A stretch of 64,000 nucleotides of DNA, from assembly GCA_009763385.1 (NCBI GenBank), contig VDCT01000089.1, forward strand, positions 806,001 to 870,000, read 5' to 3'. Of this stretch, positions 22,559-35,341 are shown one piece after another (the first letter of the stretch is position 1; each line of letters begins with the position of its first letter). A program made the translations under genes and the position numbers. Below the pieces are notes generated by a model. That model was not told where the DNA came from and searched no databases. It worked only from the letters and a program-made list of their open reading frames with translations. This DNA is from Coix lacryma-jobi var. lacryma-jobi. Lineage: Eukaryota; Streptophyta; Magnoliopsida; Poales; Poaceae.

Positions 22559-24489
22559 TTAGATATTGATATTGATGTGAATGTCATCAGGTTCTATGCC
22601 ATTGTCAGTCAGAAGCTCCACCAGGTTGTCGAGCACAGGATCATGTTCTTGAACCTTCCAGCAAACAATATCAACGCTATCAAGGTGCCCACAGCTGAAC
22701 GACCATTCTTCTAGCTCCCCAATGAATAGAGTATGGCCAGCCTGAAATGTGAGAAAACACAAGTTTCACTTTGGTGGCACATGGATCAACTTCTGCACAA
22801 GGATCAATTCACATGTGGAGTGAGCCATGTACCCCTTTGAGTTTCAGAGTTAGATTCTCCAGGCTAGGCGAGTTCTGAAGGAAGACTATCAACGGATAGA
22901 AGTCTGGATGCAGAAAACATTGATTGAGTGTCAGGGTTGTAAGATTGTTGAATTTTGGGCACCACTGTATATTTCCCATATTCAGCTGCAAAAGGTTCAT
23001 AGGATTAGAAATGATAAAGAATTGCACATTTTATAAAGCATTCATGACTTCAGCAAAGTTGTCAAGATAATTGAAACAAGCTAAAGCTACGTGCCAAATA
23101 GTTTTGATTCCTCGGTGATAATATCTTCAGAATACAATATCTGACAAAAGTCACACTAAACACAAATGTTTTTTTTTATATATATAAGAATAGTAAGCAC
23201 ATATATTTCTTAAGTGAGATCCAACCATCCAGAGCACGTATATTTGGTAAGCATCAATTACAGTAGATGACTTTAGTGCAAGCCAGGCAGATACACTGGT
23301 GAAAACAGGCTTGGATTAGGTGACCTATCTACTGGATTCTACTGATCTGATTGTAAGTATAGTGGGTTTACTTATTGTCTGTAAAGTAGACAAAAGTTAA
23401 ACACCCCCCTCCCCTATAGACTATGAATTTCAGCTCTTGTCACATGTATTATGAGTTCCTTGTGTGTAAACCAACTAATGAACTGAGTACAAGAACTAAA
23501 TTGTGTTATATTATCGGTTGAGATCATTAATGATTCTCTAGGTCCTGACATTAAAATAAAATGTGAAACACTTGGTTTTGCAAAACAATAAAGAATATAT
23601 ACCATTCTTAGGTCTCAGATTTTGACTCATAATGCATGGATGCAGAGTGTTGAATCAAGATGCATACCATACGTCCTACGTAACGGAAGTATAAATCAGT
23701 AACACCAGAGAGGCTCTTGAGGAACTGACGGATCTCAAACTCAGTACCGGTATAGAGTACAACACATGCTCTCTCCAGTGATTCCATGTTCTTCAGCAGA
23801 GGTATCCTTTCATCTTGATTAAAATATTCAAGACAGACGAGGCTGGGGATCAAAATAGAGCACTGTGCCGAAAATGCGTACTGACATTCAATATCAATGG
23901 TCAAAACCTTCAGCGTCTTGGAGGTGATCTCAGCGTCGTACAAGAAACAGTCACATAAGTAGAGGTATTTCAATGCTTTACAGCATGTTCCGAGTTGGCA
24001 AAAGAAACCAGAGAACAAGGTAACACTCGAAAGATGCAGCCTTCCCAAGACGTGTCCTGAAATAAACACCACGGGATACAGGACCAACCTATACAACCGT
24101 ACCGTGACCCTGATAGATCGAGCATTGCAGTGTAGAGCATGGCAGATCCATAGGTTAGCATCTTCTGAATAGTCATCAAGGTCCGAAGGCATGTCATACC
24201 AGAGCCGGAACTCGTCCAGGGCAAATGGGTTACGGAGCATCAAGAAACGGTTGACAAACTTCTTGAACAACACGGTGTCCCCCTCGTAGCTGCCAGACAT
24301 GCCATGAAACTCGTCGAACGTGGCGTTGATGCTGGGCACGGAACGCCAGAGGTTGCGCCACCGCCGTGACAGCACGCACGTCTGCACGAGCTCGCGGGCA
24401 TTCAGGTAGGACAAGATGAGGAGGAGCAGGTCGTCGGGCAGGGCGTCGATCCTGCACACGGCGCCAGGAACGCGCGGGTCCCCGGACAT
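22559..24489 (-). CDS. F-box/LRR protein (FBD-like family), 3 exons
   Basis: Exons 24489-23668, 22985-22833 and 22741-22559, all GT-AG and in phase 0, give 385 codons plus stop. The F-box lies at about residues 13-52 (IDALPDDLLLLILSYLNARE, then LVQTCVLSRRWRNLWRSVP). A leucine-rich stretch follows (LGRLHLSSVTLFSGFF; CCKALKYLYLCDCFL; KTLKVLTIDIECQYAF). Exon 2 adds FNNLTTLTLNQCFLHPDFYP and exon 3 adds GHTLFIGELEEWSFSCGHLD. Plant F-box/LRR/FBD proteins are thought to be substrate adaptors of SCF ubiquitin ligases; the target is unknown. The family is large and fast-evolving in grasses. No break is seen. Intron 1 is 682 bases and intron 2 is 91 bases. Confidence 0.85.
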
Positions 24490-25453
24490 GTCGGCCGTGG
24501 CGTCGGGGTCACTGGGGCTTTCCGTCGATCAGGTGGTGCTCAGGCAAGCTGCGGCGAGGAGGCAAGAGGAATTATTGGAGACATGGATCCGCAGATTCGA
24601 ACAAGAACTGGGAAGGCGTAGAAACCCACGAACGCGTGGAGGTTTGGGGGATAGAAATGGAGGTAATCGAAGAAGATGGAAGGGAGAGGAAGGGGAAGTT
24701 GGCAAACCTGGCCACCTGGGTGCTGCTCGTGCTTGCGTGCGCCCCCAGCCTGCCCCGCGATGGCGATGGCGATGGCGATGGAGATGGAGAGGTAGCAGAA
24801 TAAAGACATGCCCAGAATAAAATGAAATTATATAACTGCCCCCGTCTTTAAACACCTGTTTGGACATGCCTGCATTCAGATCAGATATGTTTAATTTAGA
24901 GGTCTGCGGATAAAGGACACGTTATTCAGGGCCAAACAAAATCCACTGTCTAAAAAAATAATTTAAGGTATTACTTACTGTAGTACTTTCTAAGGGTTGT
25001 CTTTGGTGAAAAAAAATTCTCACGACAGGAAAAAAGACGGGTTAGTTAAGGTAGTGAAATTTTGACCATTTATCTCTTTTGGATTTGGATATAACCGGTT
25101 TTTATATGACCTATAGACCACAAGACCTTTTACATCATTTATAAATTATAATACAGTGCTGATATTTCTTTTCTATAAAATACAGCGAAAATAATACACA
25201 AACTTGCATACTCACCTTATGACCTTAGGGCATCCTCGGTGCTAGTTTTATCTCCCAGTTTCTAACACTTTCATATTTTAGAAACAGTGCAGAAGAGTTG
25301 CATATCGATGAAACTATCTCTACTCACATAAAACTCTCGTCATCTCTCTTCATGTCATATTTGCGATGCAACTAACACCGATATTAGTCGCTGCCTAAAC
25401 CATAAAATAATATTTTTTTTTCTTTAACCAGTCATCGGGACTCCTCGTTGATG
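24490..25453. other. Upstream region of the F-box gene
   Basis: The first 300 bases are GC-rich and probably contain the F-box promoter and leader. Beyond that the sequence is AT-rich with no gene. Confidence 0.4.
24758..24787. repeat. Hexanucleotide microsatellite (GATGGC)n
   Basis: Four perfect GATGGC units and one GATGGA unit, about 270 bases upstream of the F-box start codon. Confidence 0.9.
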
Positions 25454-25461
25454 GCTGTGTC

Positions 25462-25955
25462 TAGGCCTGGCGTTCGGTCATGACCGAGCCGATTGGTTCG
25501 GTTCTTCGGTCATCTCAAAACGAAGACCGATTGGTTAGTTTCAGAACTCAAGACCGAGCAAGTTCTGTCTCGATTAGTTCGGCTTGGTCTCGGTCATGAC
25601 CAAACTAACCGAACTATACAAAACATCTACTAAATAGTATAATTTTTAGCATTTTTTTCTATTTCATGGCAAAAATAACAATACAAACTATATATTAAAT
25701 GAAGTGATAAGAGTGATGGTTGATATAAACTTACTAGAATAAATATTATATCACTAATAATAGTCTAAAATACACATTATACCAATAAAAATTAAATGTT
25801 TGGTTGTTCGGTCAGTTCAGTTGCCCGAGGCAAATAACCGAACTAACTGTAAAAAGTTTGGTTAGTGTGGACTCAAGACCGAACCAGTGATCGAAAATTT
25901 CGATCTCGGTCTTGGTTAGTTCGGTTCGGTCTTTAGTCAATTATGCCTAGGGTGA
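25462..25955. mobile_element. Probable hAT-type MITE rich in GGTTCGGTC motifs
   Basis: About 494 bases between two copies of gctgtgtc (25454-25461 and 25956-25963), an 8-bp direct repeat of the hAT type. The left end TAGGCCTGG and the inverse of the right end CCTAGGCATAA are related but offset by about 6 bases, so the exact right border is uncertain. The inside contains many GGTTCGGTC and GACCGAACC motifs in both directions around an AT-rich core. There is no coding capacity. Confidence 0.65.
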
Positions 25956-26194
25956 GCTGTGTCTTTCATTCGGTTGATCTGTTTTTTTATTTCTTCTTTC
26001 TTGCTCCGTTGGTCCTACAAAGAGATGCTAAATTGTTGTTGTGACCATTGCAGCCTGTCAAGAGTGATGATAAACTGTGAGACCTAATTTTTTTTTTGGC
26101 ACTAACTACTACCATTGTGGAGGACCTAAGCCTTCCTTTCGAAAAGAAAATATGTACCAGTAGAATAGTGCTCATAGCTAGCGTCCCCAATTTA

Positions 26195-26720
26195 TATCAC
26201 AGATGGTTTTAGTTATCACGCGTCTGTGGTATAAAAGGGGGCCGTCAATAGCCACCAACCACTAGTATAAATATATTATCACAGGTGGCCGGCTTAACAC
26301 AACAGCCTGTGTAAATGGTCCATTTACACAGGCGGTTGGCTAAGTCAACCGTCAGTGTAAATATAGGGCCTGTTTGGGAGAGATGTGCTCCCAGATTCTC
26401 TGGTGAAGTGATTTTGTGGCTGAAAGTAGATTCTCTTTGATTCTTTAGCCTAAACTCTCAAAATCAGGATAGAGAATCACTCCACAGAATCAGGTGAAGC
26501 TACTTTTTTCAGCTCTCAGCCTCCTAGTTCATTTCGGAGAATCACTTCACAGAACCAGCAAAGAATCACTTCACACTGAAAAATACGTTTGGCAGCCAGG
26601 GAGTGATTTTCCCTGAGAATCAGCTCCGTGGAGCTCTCCCAAACGCACCCATATTATCATAGCGGATGGCTTAAAACATTTGTTAATGTGATGTTATAGT
26701 AAACATTTGTTAATTATAGA
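26195..26720. repeat. Repeat with TTACACAGGCGGTT-type motifs, interrupted by a nested MITE
   Basis: Short inverted and direct copies of sequences such as GTGTAAATGG, CCATTTACACAGG and ATATTATCACAGGTGGCCGG resemble the terminal regions of grass DNA transposons. The MITE at 26366-26650 splits the repeat. Full limits are unclear. Confidence 0.5.
26366..26650. mobile_element. MITE with GGGCCTGTTTGGGAGAG ends and ATA duplication
   Basis: The 285-base element starts GGGCCTGTTTGGGAGAG and ends with the inverse of GGGTGCGTTTGGGAGAG. ATA flanks it at 26363-26365 and 26651-26653. Removing the element and one ATA gives aaatatattatca, which matches the related repeat copy at about 26266-26282. The 3-bp duplication suggests PIF/Harbinger (Tourist) affinity, although the usual triplet is TAA or TTA. 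Confidence 0.75.
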
Positions 26721-28153
26721 TTAATTATACTTAAAAAATTTGCCCGAATTACTCTCTATCTATGTAATTAATTTTATTAATAATTTATTTTAATACCTTA
26801 AATTAGTGCCCTAATATTTGATAAACTTTATACCCCGGAACTAAACAAGACCTTAAAATGAGAGAAATGTGTAGGATCTTGTGAAAGAAGGCCTCTAGGC
26901 TTTCTTGTTTGCTCGGCTGGGGGCTTTCCTTTTGTACCGGGGCCGTGGGGGGATGGCCGGGGCAGCCCACGGCCCGTCACATGGCGGCATTGGGGTTGAC
27001 GGAAGCTGGCTGCTCTGGATCTCCAGTGCGGCTTGCCGATCGTGGCGGCGGCCGGATTGGACGCTTACAATTACAACTTCCTCGGCGCTGGGCGAGTCCG
27101 TTCGTATGATGGTGTCGCTGAGCGCATCTCAGGGGAATCAGAGGTAATTTCACTTCAGATTCGGTGGCAGCTGTAAGAGGCATTTCATCAGTTAACTCGT
27201 CTTCGTGTTCAGGTTGACGTGCATTCCCGAAATACTATCTCTGATGAAATAAAGCACCTTGTTCCTAGTACTATAGTTAGCAAGTTGACGTCTCAGGAAA
27301 CATCAAGTTGTCGTGTAGGCACGCGAGGTGTTGTATTCTTTGGCACGCGGTGAACAACTGAAGATTTCGTTTCTCTTTGATTCACTGCCACAGTGTGAAT
27401 TGTCACCTATGTCTCTACACTGTACACACCAAGTCCACCATTTCATAAAGTACTCAATAAAGTTCTGCTGCTAGCAAGTGATGATGTAATTTTCTTTGTT
27501 ACTGCTTCAACCAAGTTAACTGTCTTAAGGGGTCTACTCAGTGGTCACCACAAACAAATGATGTGAGGTTCTAATTATAATTTTTTAGAGCTCAACTTAC
27601 CTGTTGATTGTTGACCGAGACGTTTCAGGAAGAGAACGATCTAAAATGTATGGCTTTGGCTTACTGGAAAGCGTGTAGGTCCACTGCTCGCAAGTTCGTC
27701 CCCCTTTCCTGTCAAGTGTCAATTAGTCCAGTCGCTTTCAGGGACACTGTCTTTCCTCCTTTTCTTCTCCTCCACTTGTAACTTCATTGCTCGGTGAAGA
27801 ACGGTCTGCAGAGCTCTATGGATTTCTCCTGAGTTGTTATAGGCGTGATCTGATTGATCTGCATCTCCAAACAGAGGACATTCAAGTTGGATTGGCTATC
27901 TTGAATCCACTGACAGGAAGACAAACAAGAGGTAGGTAGTATCAAGGCATGCTTATATTTCTTCTTCTTGATTTCTCATGGACATAGCTGATGTTGGCAA
28001 TCTTTTTTCAGAGATCTGAACCTTAAGCATCAAACATAGAATTAATAGGCAAGTGGACTGACAGTTAACAGTCTTCCCATCATTTATTCTGCATGAGCAC
28101 AATCAGGTTTTCGCAAACATCCCTCTTTGAGTTTTGTGCTTGTAGCATAAGAG
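26721..28153. other. Upstream region of the CNL gene
   Basis: Probably contains the promoter and an untranslated leader. A GC-rich segment at 26900-27140 has short open frames that match no known family. A possible leader intron runs from the donor ag/gtaggtag at 27932 to the acceptor ttttttcag ending at 28011, with the start codon 142 bases later. This is inference from splice motifs only. Confidence 0.4.
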
Positions 28154-31100
28154 ATGGATGGGTTCATGGTGAGTGTTGCCACGGGAGCCATGAACTCCCT
28201 ACTTGACAAGCTTACCACGCTGTTGGGTAAGGAATTCAGGCTGCACAATGCACTGAAGCACGATATTGCCTTCTTGAAGGACGAGCTTAGCTGCATGAAC
28301 GCTCTGTTGGAGAAACTGGCCAGCATGGAAGTGCTTGACCTGCAGATGAAGGAGTGGAGGAAGCAAGTGAGAGAGATGGCCTATGACATAGAGGATTGCA
28401 TTGACGAGTACATGCACCAGCCATACCAACAGAGATGTACTGGTATAATGGGATTCTTCCATGTGTATGTTCAGAAAGTCAAGGAGCTGGTTGGCCGCCA
28501 CGAGGTTGCCCAGCAGATAAAAGAGCTCAAGGACCGAGTTGTCGAGGCAAATCATAGAAGAAAGAGGTACAAGACTGAAGTTGATCCTATAACCACCAAT
28601 GTACTGTCCATTGATCCTTGGTTACCTGCACTCTATGTTCAGTCATCTGATCTAGTCGGTATTGATATTCCAAGGGATCGCCTCCGGGACATGCTAGATG
28701 ATGGGGAACAGTCATTGAAGGTAATTTCAATTGTGGGACTTGGAGGATTAGGCAAAACTACCCTTGCAAATGAAGCTTCTAAAGAAATTAGCTGGCAGTT
28801 CGATTGTAAGGCTTTTGTGTCTGTGTCCCAGAAACCTGATGTAAAGAAAATTCTGCATGTCATATTTTCTCAAGTCAAGAAACAAGATTATTCTAGTACA
28901 GAAATAAGGGATGAGAGCTGGCTCATCGATGCACTTAGAGGTTTCCTCAAGAACAAGAGGTATGCTCTGTTTTCGTATTTCTAGACATTCTTTCGAGGTC
29001 ACTATTCCTATGAGACAATTTCTAAAATCATTCTAGTATTTAGTTTCGTTTAATTTACTATAACATTCACGGATCCCTTGTGCAATATGACCCATGGGTT
29101 ATTTAATTTCTCAAACAATTTTAACTATCTATTACTATATTTTTCATCTGTTCCTCTTACAATTTTAAGTATATATATCCCAATACACATTTATGCATTA
29201 GTTCAAACATCATGTACTTATTCTTTTTAGCAATCAGTCATGCAAAATATTTAGTGCTTGTTTGTAACATAGGAATTTGTCATGAAACAGTTCAATTCCT
29301 ATGGATTTGACTGCCTTTTTTTCAATTAGTACGATTCAACTGAATCATAGTATTTCTCATTTGCAAGGTACTTTATCGTAATTGATGATATATGGAATGC
29401 TCAAGCATGGAAGACAATTAAATGTGCGCTGCCTGAGAATACTTGTGGTAGCAGGATACTAGTGACTACAAGAATTGCTTCTGTTGCCAAATCATGTTGC
29501 TCTCATCACCGTGGTACTGTTTATGTATTAAGGCCACTAAGTGAGGCTGATTCCATGAGTTTATTTTACAAAAGGATTTTTGGTTCAGAAGACTTGTGCC
29601 CGATTAACCTTAAAGATGTTGCAACTGAAATCATTAAAAGGTGTGGTGGCCTGCCATTGGCAATAATTGCTATGGCTAGTTTGATGACTACAAAATCAGA
29701 TAGAAGAGAAGAATGGGCGAATGTTTGCAACTCGATTGGTCTGGGGCTCCAAAATTATGAAGCAGAAGAAATGGAAAAGATTTTGTCCCTTAGTTATAGT
29801 GATTTTCCCTACCATTTGAAGACATGCTTACTGTATCTAAGCATGTATCCAGAAGACTACGAGATTGATATGTTTCATCTTGTACGGAGATGGATAGCAG
29901 AAGGATTTGTGAAGGTCAACAGTGGGAGAAATTTAGTGGACGAAGGGAAATGCTATTTTAACGAACTTATAAATAGAAGCTTGATCCAACCAGTAGGTAT
30001 TGGACTTGATGGTCAAGCAAGAGCATGTCGTGTGCATGATATGATTCTAGATCTCATTGTATCCAAGGCGGTCGAAGAAAATTTTATCACTCCCATTGGT
30101 GACACAACACAAAGATTGGCATCCCGAGAAAAAATACGTCGACTCTCCATTGACAACCGTGCTCAAGAAATTGGGGTATCACAGTCATCCATGAATTTTT
30201 CACATGCCCGATCTCTCAGCATATTTGGATATTCTGAAAATATGCCTCCATTTTCAAATTTCCGAGCTCTAAGAATGTTGGACATAGAGAGTAGTGTCAA
30301 GCTACAAAACTGTAATCTTCAGAATATAGGGGATCTATTCCAGCTAAGGTACCTACGGATTGCAGCAAGTAGCATCACACACCTTCCGGAACAATTAGGA
30401 GAACTACAATTTTTGGAAACTTTGGATCTGCGTCGAACATGGATAAGAAAATTGCCAGCAAGTATTGTTAAATTGCGCCGGTTGAATTCTCTATTAGTTA
30501 ATGGTTCACAATTAATGGTTGGAGTTGGGAACATGCAATTTTTGGAGGAGCTGTCTGGTATATCGGTGTATAATGAATGCTCAACAAACTCTTTGCAGGA
30601 GTTGGGCAATCTGACCAACCTGACAACTCTTCGGTTAACTTGGCACATTAGTGACTCACGCAATGACAGAACAGACTACACAGATATATTGTCTTCATCA
30701 CTTGGTAAACTTGTAACTACCAGACTTAAATTTTTGCGCATTATCAGGGGACCTGGTTCTGTTGACATCCCTCTTGAGTCTTGGTCCTCACCTCCTCACC
30801 TCCTGCGGGAATTATATGTTCCAGGGTGCAGTTTCAAAAGGATCCCAGAGTGGATGACCTCAATGGCGAACCTGCACAGGTTATGCATCAGGGTGAAGCA
30901 AGTGAAACAGGAGATCATCCACATATTAGGGCACTTGCCTATGCTGCTAGACCTGGAGTTACGATCAGAAGGTGCAGATGATCCCATGGAAATGCTTATT
31001 TTTTCCAACAGTACATTTCGATGCCTGAAGATCTTCCGCTTGTATGGGCCAATCGTGGGTCTGACGTTTGAGGCTGGAGCTGTGCCACTGCTGGAAGCAT

Positions 31101-31387
31101 TATCAATTGAAATAAGAGCATGCCAGGCACAATCTACATTTGCTGATCATCCTGATCTTGGTGTCCATCACCTTACTTCACTACGGGATATCAATGTTTG
31201 GATTAATTGTAGAGGGGCAAGACATGAAGAGGTGAAAGTATTAGAAGCGGCTATCTCAGATGCTACCAATCTACTTGCCAACCATCCAAAACTATATTTG
31301 CATAGAGACAATCAAGAGGAGATGGTGAAAGATGACACGTATGTGCTGATGAATGATGATGATACGAAGAAGACACCAAGCAAGTAG
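28154..31387 (+). CDS. CC-NB-LRR disease resistance protein (CNL), 2 exons
   Basis: Exons 28154-28959 and 29368-31387 (408-base GT-AG intron, phase 2) give 941 codons plus stop. The Rx-type coiled-coil domain covers about residues 1-130 and includes MAYDIEDCIDEYMH, the EDVID-like motif. The NB-ARC domain has the P-loop VGLGGLGKTTLA (about 193-204), kinase-2 YFIVIDDIW (270-278), RNBS-B GSRILVTTR (296-304), GLPLA (363-367) and VHD (491-493) in the place of MHD. From about 530 to 900 there are leucine-rich repeats (LRYLRIAASSITHLPEQLGE; LETLDLRRTWIRKLPASIVK). The protein is an intracellular immune receptor that switches between ADP and ATP states; its effector target cannot be predicted. An intron between the P-loop and kinase-2 occurs in a subset of grass CNLs. 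No integrated extra domain or break is seen, so it is probably functional. Confidence 0.95.
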
Positions 31388-34300
31388 AAAGAGGCATCTG
31401 ATATGTTTCTTCTTTTGTTTTGGTGGTGGTAATAGGAGGGAAGAGGGAAGGGTGCTACTAATATCTCTCGCTATGGGTATAAAAATATGTACAGGCACAG
31501 GGGAAAAACAAAAAGATACATACACCTACGAGAATAACAACAACATGAACGGGATGTCACTAACTCACTATACTAGAACATCAGGCTCCCTTCGGGCACC
31601 CTGCATTGATTTGAGGGATAAATAACAATATGACTGATAAATAAATAAATAACAATATGACTGATAAATATACTAAGCATATTCATTGTCATTGTATCAC
31701 CATTAGCATCGACATGTAAAATTAAGGATATCAGTATATCACAGCAACAAATGTGATCATCATTAGCATCAGCATGTAAAATTAGGATATCAGTAAATCA
31801 AAGCAACAAGCATCCTCATATAGTAGTACAGTTGTATGGTCACCGCATAGAATATAATCTATTACAATCATCATTGCCTATCGTTAGTTAGGTTTAGGAT
31901 CCTTCATGTAACATCAACCATAGATCAAGATCTTTGGAAAATTAGGGTATCTTTCACCAGGTGTAGTGGTTGATTCAGTTCAACCTGTATAAAAGGGCAA
32001 CATCGAGGAATTTGAGTAACTGATTAAAGTGAAATATATTCAAAGAAAGAACCATAGCATTTAGAGGACAAGTATCCAATCCAATTATCCAAATAACTAT
32101 CCATATGCTACATAATACAGGAATTGTCATTTTTTTTATCTATCTAGTGCAATAATATATAATGTAACACTCACTGGGGAGAAATGAACCGCAACAACAA
32201 TCAACTAATAATGCGGTTAGTATTTAGTCATACAACCCACTTCAATTCATTGCAACCATATGTAAGGAAATAAAAGACACATATGACATTGTTTAAGGCT
32301 TTGAGCTATCAATTAAATGGCCAGTAGTTTAACTGGAGAAGCAAAAGTGGGAAACCAAATTAACAATCAAATGTCTAAAGTAATATTAACATCTTAATGT
32401 CAACCAAAAAACTGTCTCATTTTTAGAAGCGGACATATCTAATGCAAGAGAAACACTACCATGTCATCCTTGATGTAGGGTGCATACTGCATGCATAATA
32501 CATTTTTACAAACATAAAAGACCTCACAAGCACTGTTTTCTGCTAGCATCATGTGGGAGCATATAACTTTTTGTGTCAAAAACACCTGCAAAAAATGAAG
32601 GGTCACTGGATTCCTTGACATACAACAAAGATTCAACAAAGACAAAGATGTTGCTGCCTCTCACCACCATGAAAAGCTTGATGATTATATAATTATGTGT
32701 GGCCAAAAACAACTATGCAATTGATAGGAGATTTGAACCATGATACACTAATGCAAACTAAAAGGCACCAATATTATATAATTGAATCATAGCTTTAGGG
32801 TTCTTTGTAACAACAACCTTAAGCAATGAGTCCGCTGCTTCAACAATACTTGGTTCCCACTAATTATAACCTATACGGTTTCAAATTATTCTTTGCCACC
32901 ATTTGTTTGGTAAATGAAATTGTTTCAAAAAAAGAAAATATATTTGAAAAGTTGAATAAGATCATTGAAGAGTTTAAAAAAACTTCTGCAAATCAGAGCA
33001 CAAATTTTAATGGTGCCGATAATAGCTTATCTTACAACGCAACTGGCAACTATGTTATATCGCGATGACTATACTAACAGGCTAATATAGAATTACAATT
33101 TCACGATATTTCAAGAAAATGATACATCAACAGAGCTGCATTCTACAACTCTATACTCATATTAGTCTGATAGATGTAAACTAAGATACTATAACTTTTA
33201 TGGTGTATTTATCTAGTCTGCAGCATCCACTTCTAACGGGAAAATAAAGCAAACACTTCAAGCTAGAGATAATAACCTGGGCCTCTTATGAGGAAGGCAT
33301 CTTGGACTTTTTTTACAACATCTTGGATTTGACGATATACGTTTCACCCTAGGAGTTGGAGTTACGATTTCAACCGCATCATCAAGATCAGAGCATGAAG
33401 ATAGATAATGCATTTTCCATACTGATAGATAATGCAGTGCCCCCAACCTTTAAAAGGAATACATTTTTTATGTGAGTCAAAGAAAGTGCATCTTTTCAAT
33501 AGGTAAAAGCACACCACCTTAACTCTCATGACTTCGTCTTTGATTTACTTTTCCTTAGTTTATTAGCCTCTTTTCTCCCTGATGATGAGGTAGTGCAAGA
33601 AATTTCAGCTGTACCAATTCCTAGAACCATCTGTTCTGATACTTTGACATGGAGGTCTTCTGTTCACTCTGACGATTAGGATTAAATTGTGAAGAAATAA
33701 TTTGTGTTTGATGATAACTCACACTGAAAAGGGGAAGTAGCAGAGGTGCGAGCAGTCAACCACAAGCTGCAGATTTAATACCTGAGTATGAAACCACGTA
33801 CTAATCTCCGTTGGATGCAAGTGGTGGAGGCCAGCCGGAGCCGTCGAGGTTGGATCCCGTCGGATCCACTCGTAGTGTGCGCTCCTGGGGCCTCCAGACA
33901 TGGGAGACCTCCTCCGTAGGTGAGGCCCGTGGACACTTCGATGTCAGCGATGACCGCCTAGGTAGAGGGAAGGAGGATAAGATGAATGGGAGAGGGAAGA
34001 GGCGGAGGAAATCGGAAGGGGAGCTGGAGGAGGAGCACCTAGGTCCCCTGTAAGGAGGGACGGAGGGTGGAAGCGATAGCCCTGGTGGCGGCGCTCAGCG
34101 GTGAGGCGGCGCCATGGACGAGGTCGCGCTTTGCCGACACGAGCAGTTCGTCGAACTCCCCAGCTTCCCATGCCCCCGCCTGGATGTTGTTTCTGCCGAA
34201 CGCCACCATGCTCGTGTGGCTCCCCATGCTCTAGCGACGGCGGTAAGCGACGAAGCGCGCACGCTGAGCACCGCTGTTTGGCGGTGGCGGCAGAAAGGAT

Positions 34301-35145
34301 AGAGAGAGGGGACAAACTGAGGAAGAGACGGGATGGATGGTTGGGTGTTGCGCTAGGGTTGGGCTACAGGGGGCTCTTCGCAAAATAGCAAGGCTTCGAA
34401 ATTTTTTCCTTCCTGTTGAAATAAATATTACATACGGGTTCTATCCTTAAAATATCAAAACATGTTTACTTTTTAGAGAGGACAAGTTAGATCGTGAGTT
34501 GATTATCACAAAGGGAAAGGGCTTTTTTGCAAAACGGACAGAACCACGTGTCGGGCTGCGGTTGAGCTACCGATGCTCCTAATTATTCTGTGGTGCTCCC
34601 GAAGTCGAGTGGGTTTAAACAACCCCGGATACAACGGATGGAAAGACAGACCCATTTGACCGGGAAGTGGTAAATGACCCTTGGGTCATCAGATGACCGG
34701 AAAGTGGTAAATGACCCTTGGGAAGGTGGAATCCAAAGTATTCTGTTGTTTGTCTCAGTAGATAATAACACCCTCTTGCTGCAGTCGAGTACTGTGTTTA
34801 CATACAAGATTTCTTTGCCTTACCAAAGGACTTGATCCATCTATTTATTATACTTTGAGTTTCTCAGTTCTATATTTCAGACATATATGTAATTCTCTAT
34901 GCTTCGACTTCGAGAGCTGGCCTCTACTAAGCTCGATCTGCAATAGAGCGTCATGTTCATCTACTTTGCCGCGCAAATAGTAACAGTCCCATAGCGGGCC
35001 ATCCCCATGTGTTCTGTACTTGTGCTTGCATCATTGATTTAACATCCTAGCCAGTGGTTGGGATACCAAGTTGAGAAGTGCCTGTCTTATTCTTTTTTGG
35101 CCAATGATAGACAGGATTGAGGTTTTTTCACCTTTCAAGTGAAGG
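31388..35145. other. Long intergenic stretch downstream of the CNL gene
   Basis: No supported gene. 31388-31625 is probably the CNL 3' untranslated region and flank. A short direct repeat, GACTGATAAATA, recurs at about 31630-31670. Open frames at 32826-33068 (80 codons) and at 33811-34390 (GC-rich, both strands) match nothing recognised and lack conservation evidence. 32440-32710 on the minus strand may hold a decayed gene fragment, but no family could be named. Confidence 0.4.
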
Positions 35146-35341
35146 GCGGACAAGAAGGCTCGGACCAAAGGACTAAGATGCCAAGAACGAAACATGAGTG
35201 GCTCACATTAGGCATATAGAAGAGCAAGAGTACATGCCTTTTAGAAGAAGGCGGACAAGAAGGCTCGGACCAAAGGACTAAGATGCCAAGAACGGAACAT
35301 GGGTGGCTCACACTAGGCATATAGAAGAGCAAGAGTACATG
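35146..35341. repeat. Tandem duplication, 105-base period
   Basis: A unit of about 91 bases starting GCGGACAAGAAGGCTCGGAC and ending AAGAGCAAGAGTACATG occurs at 35146-35236 and again at 35251-35341, with only about four differences. A 14-base spacer follows the first copy. No protein is recognised in it. Confidence 0.85.

Noticed and set aside
32826..33068. 80-codon open frame in the CNL downstream region
   Set aside because: AT-rich, with no known domain, no splice context and no neighbouring coding signal.
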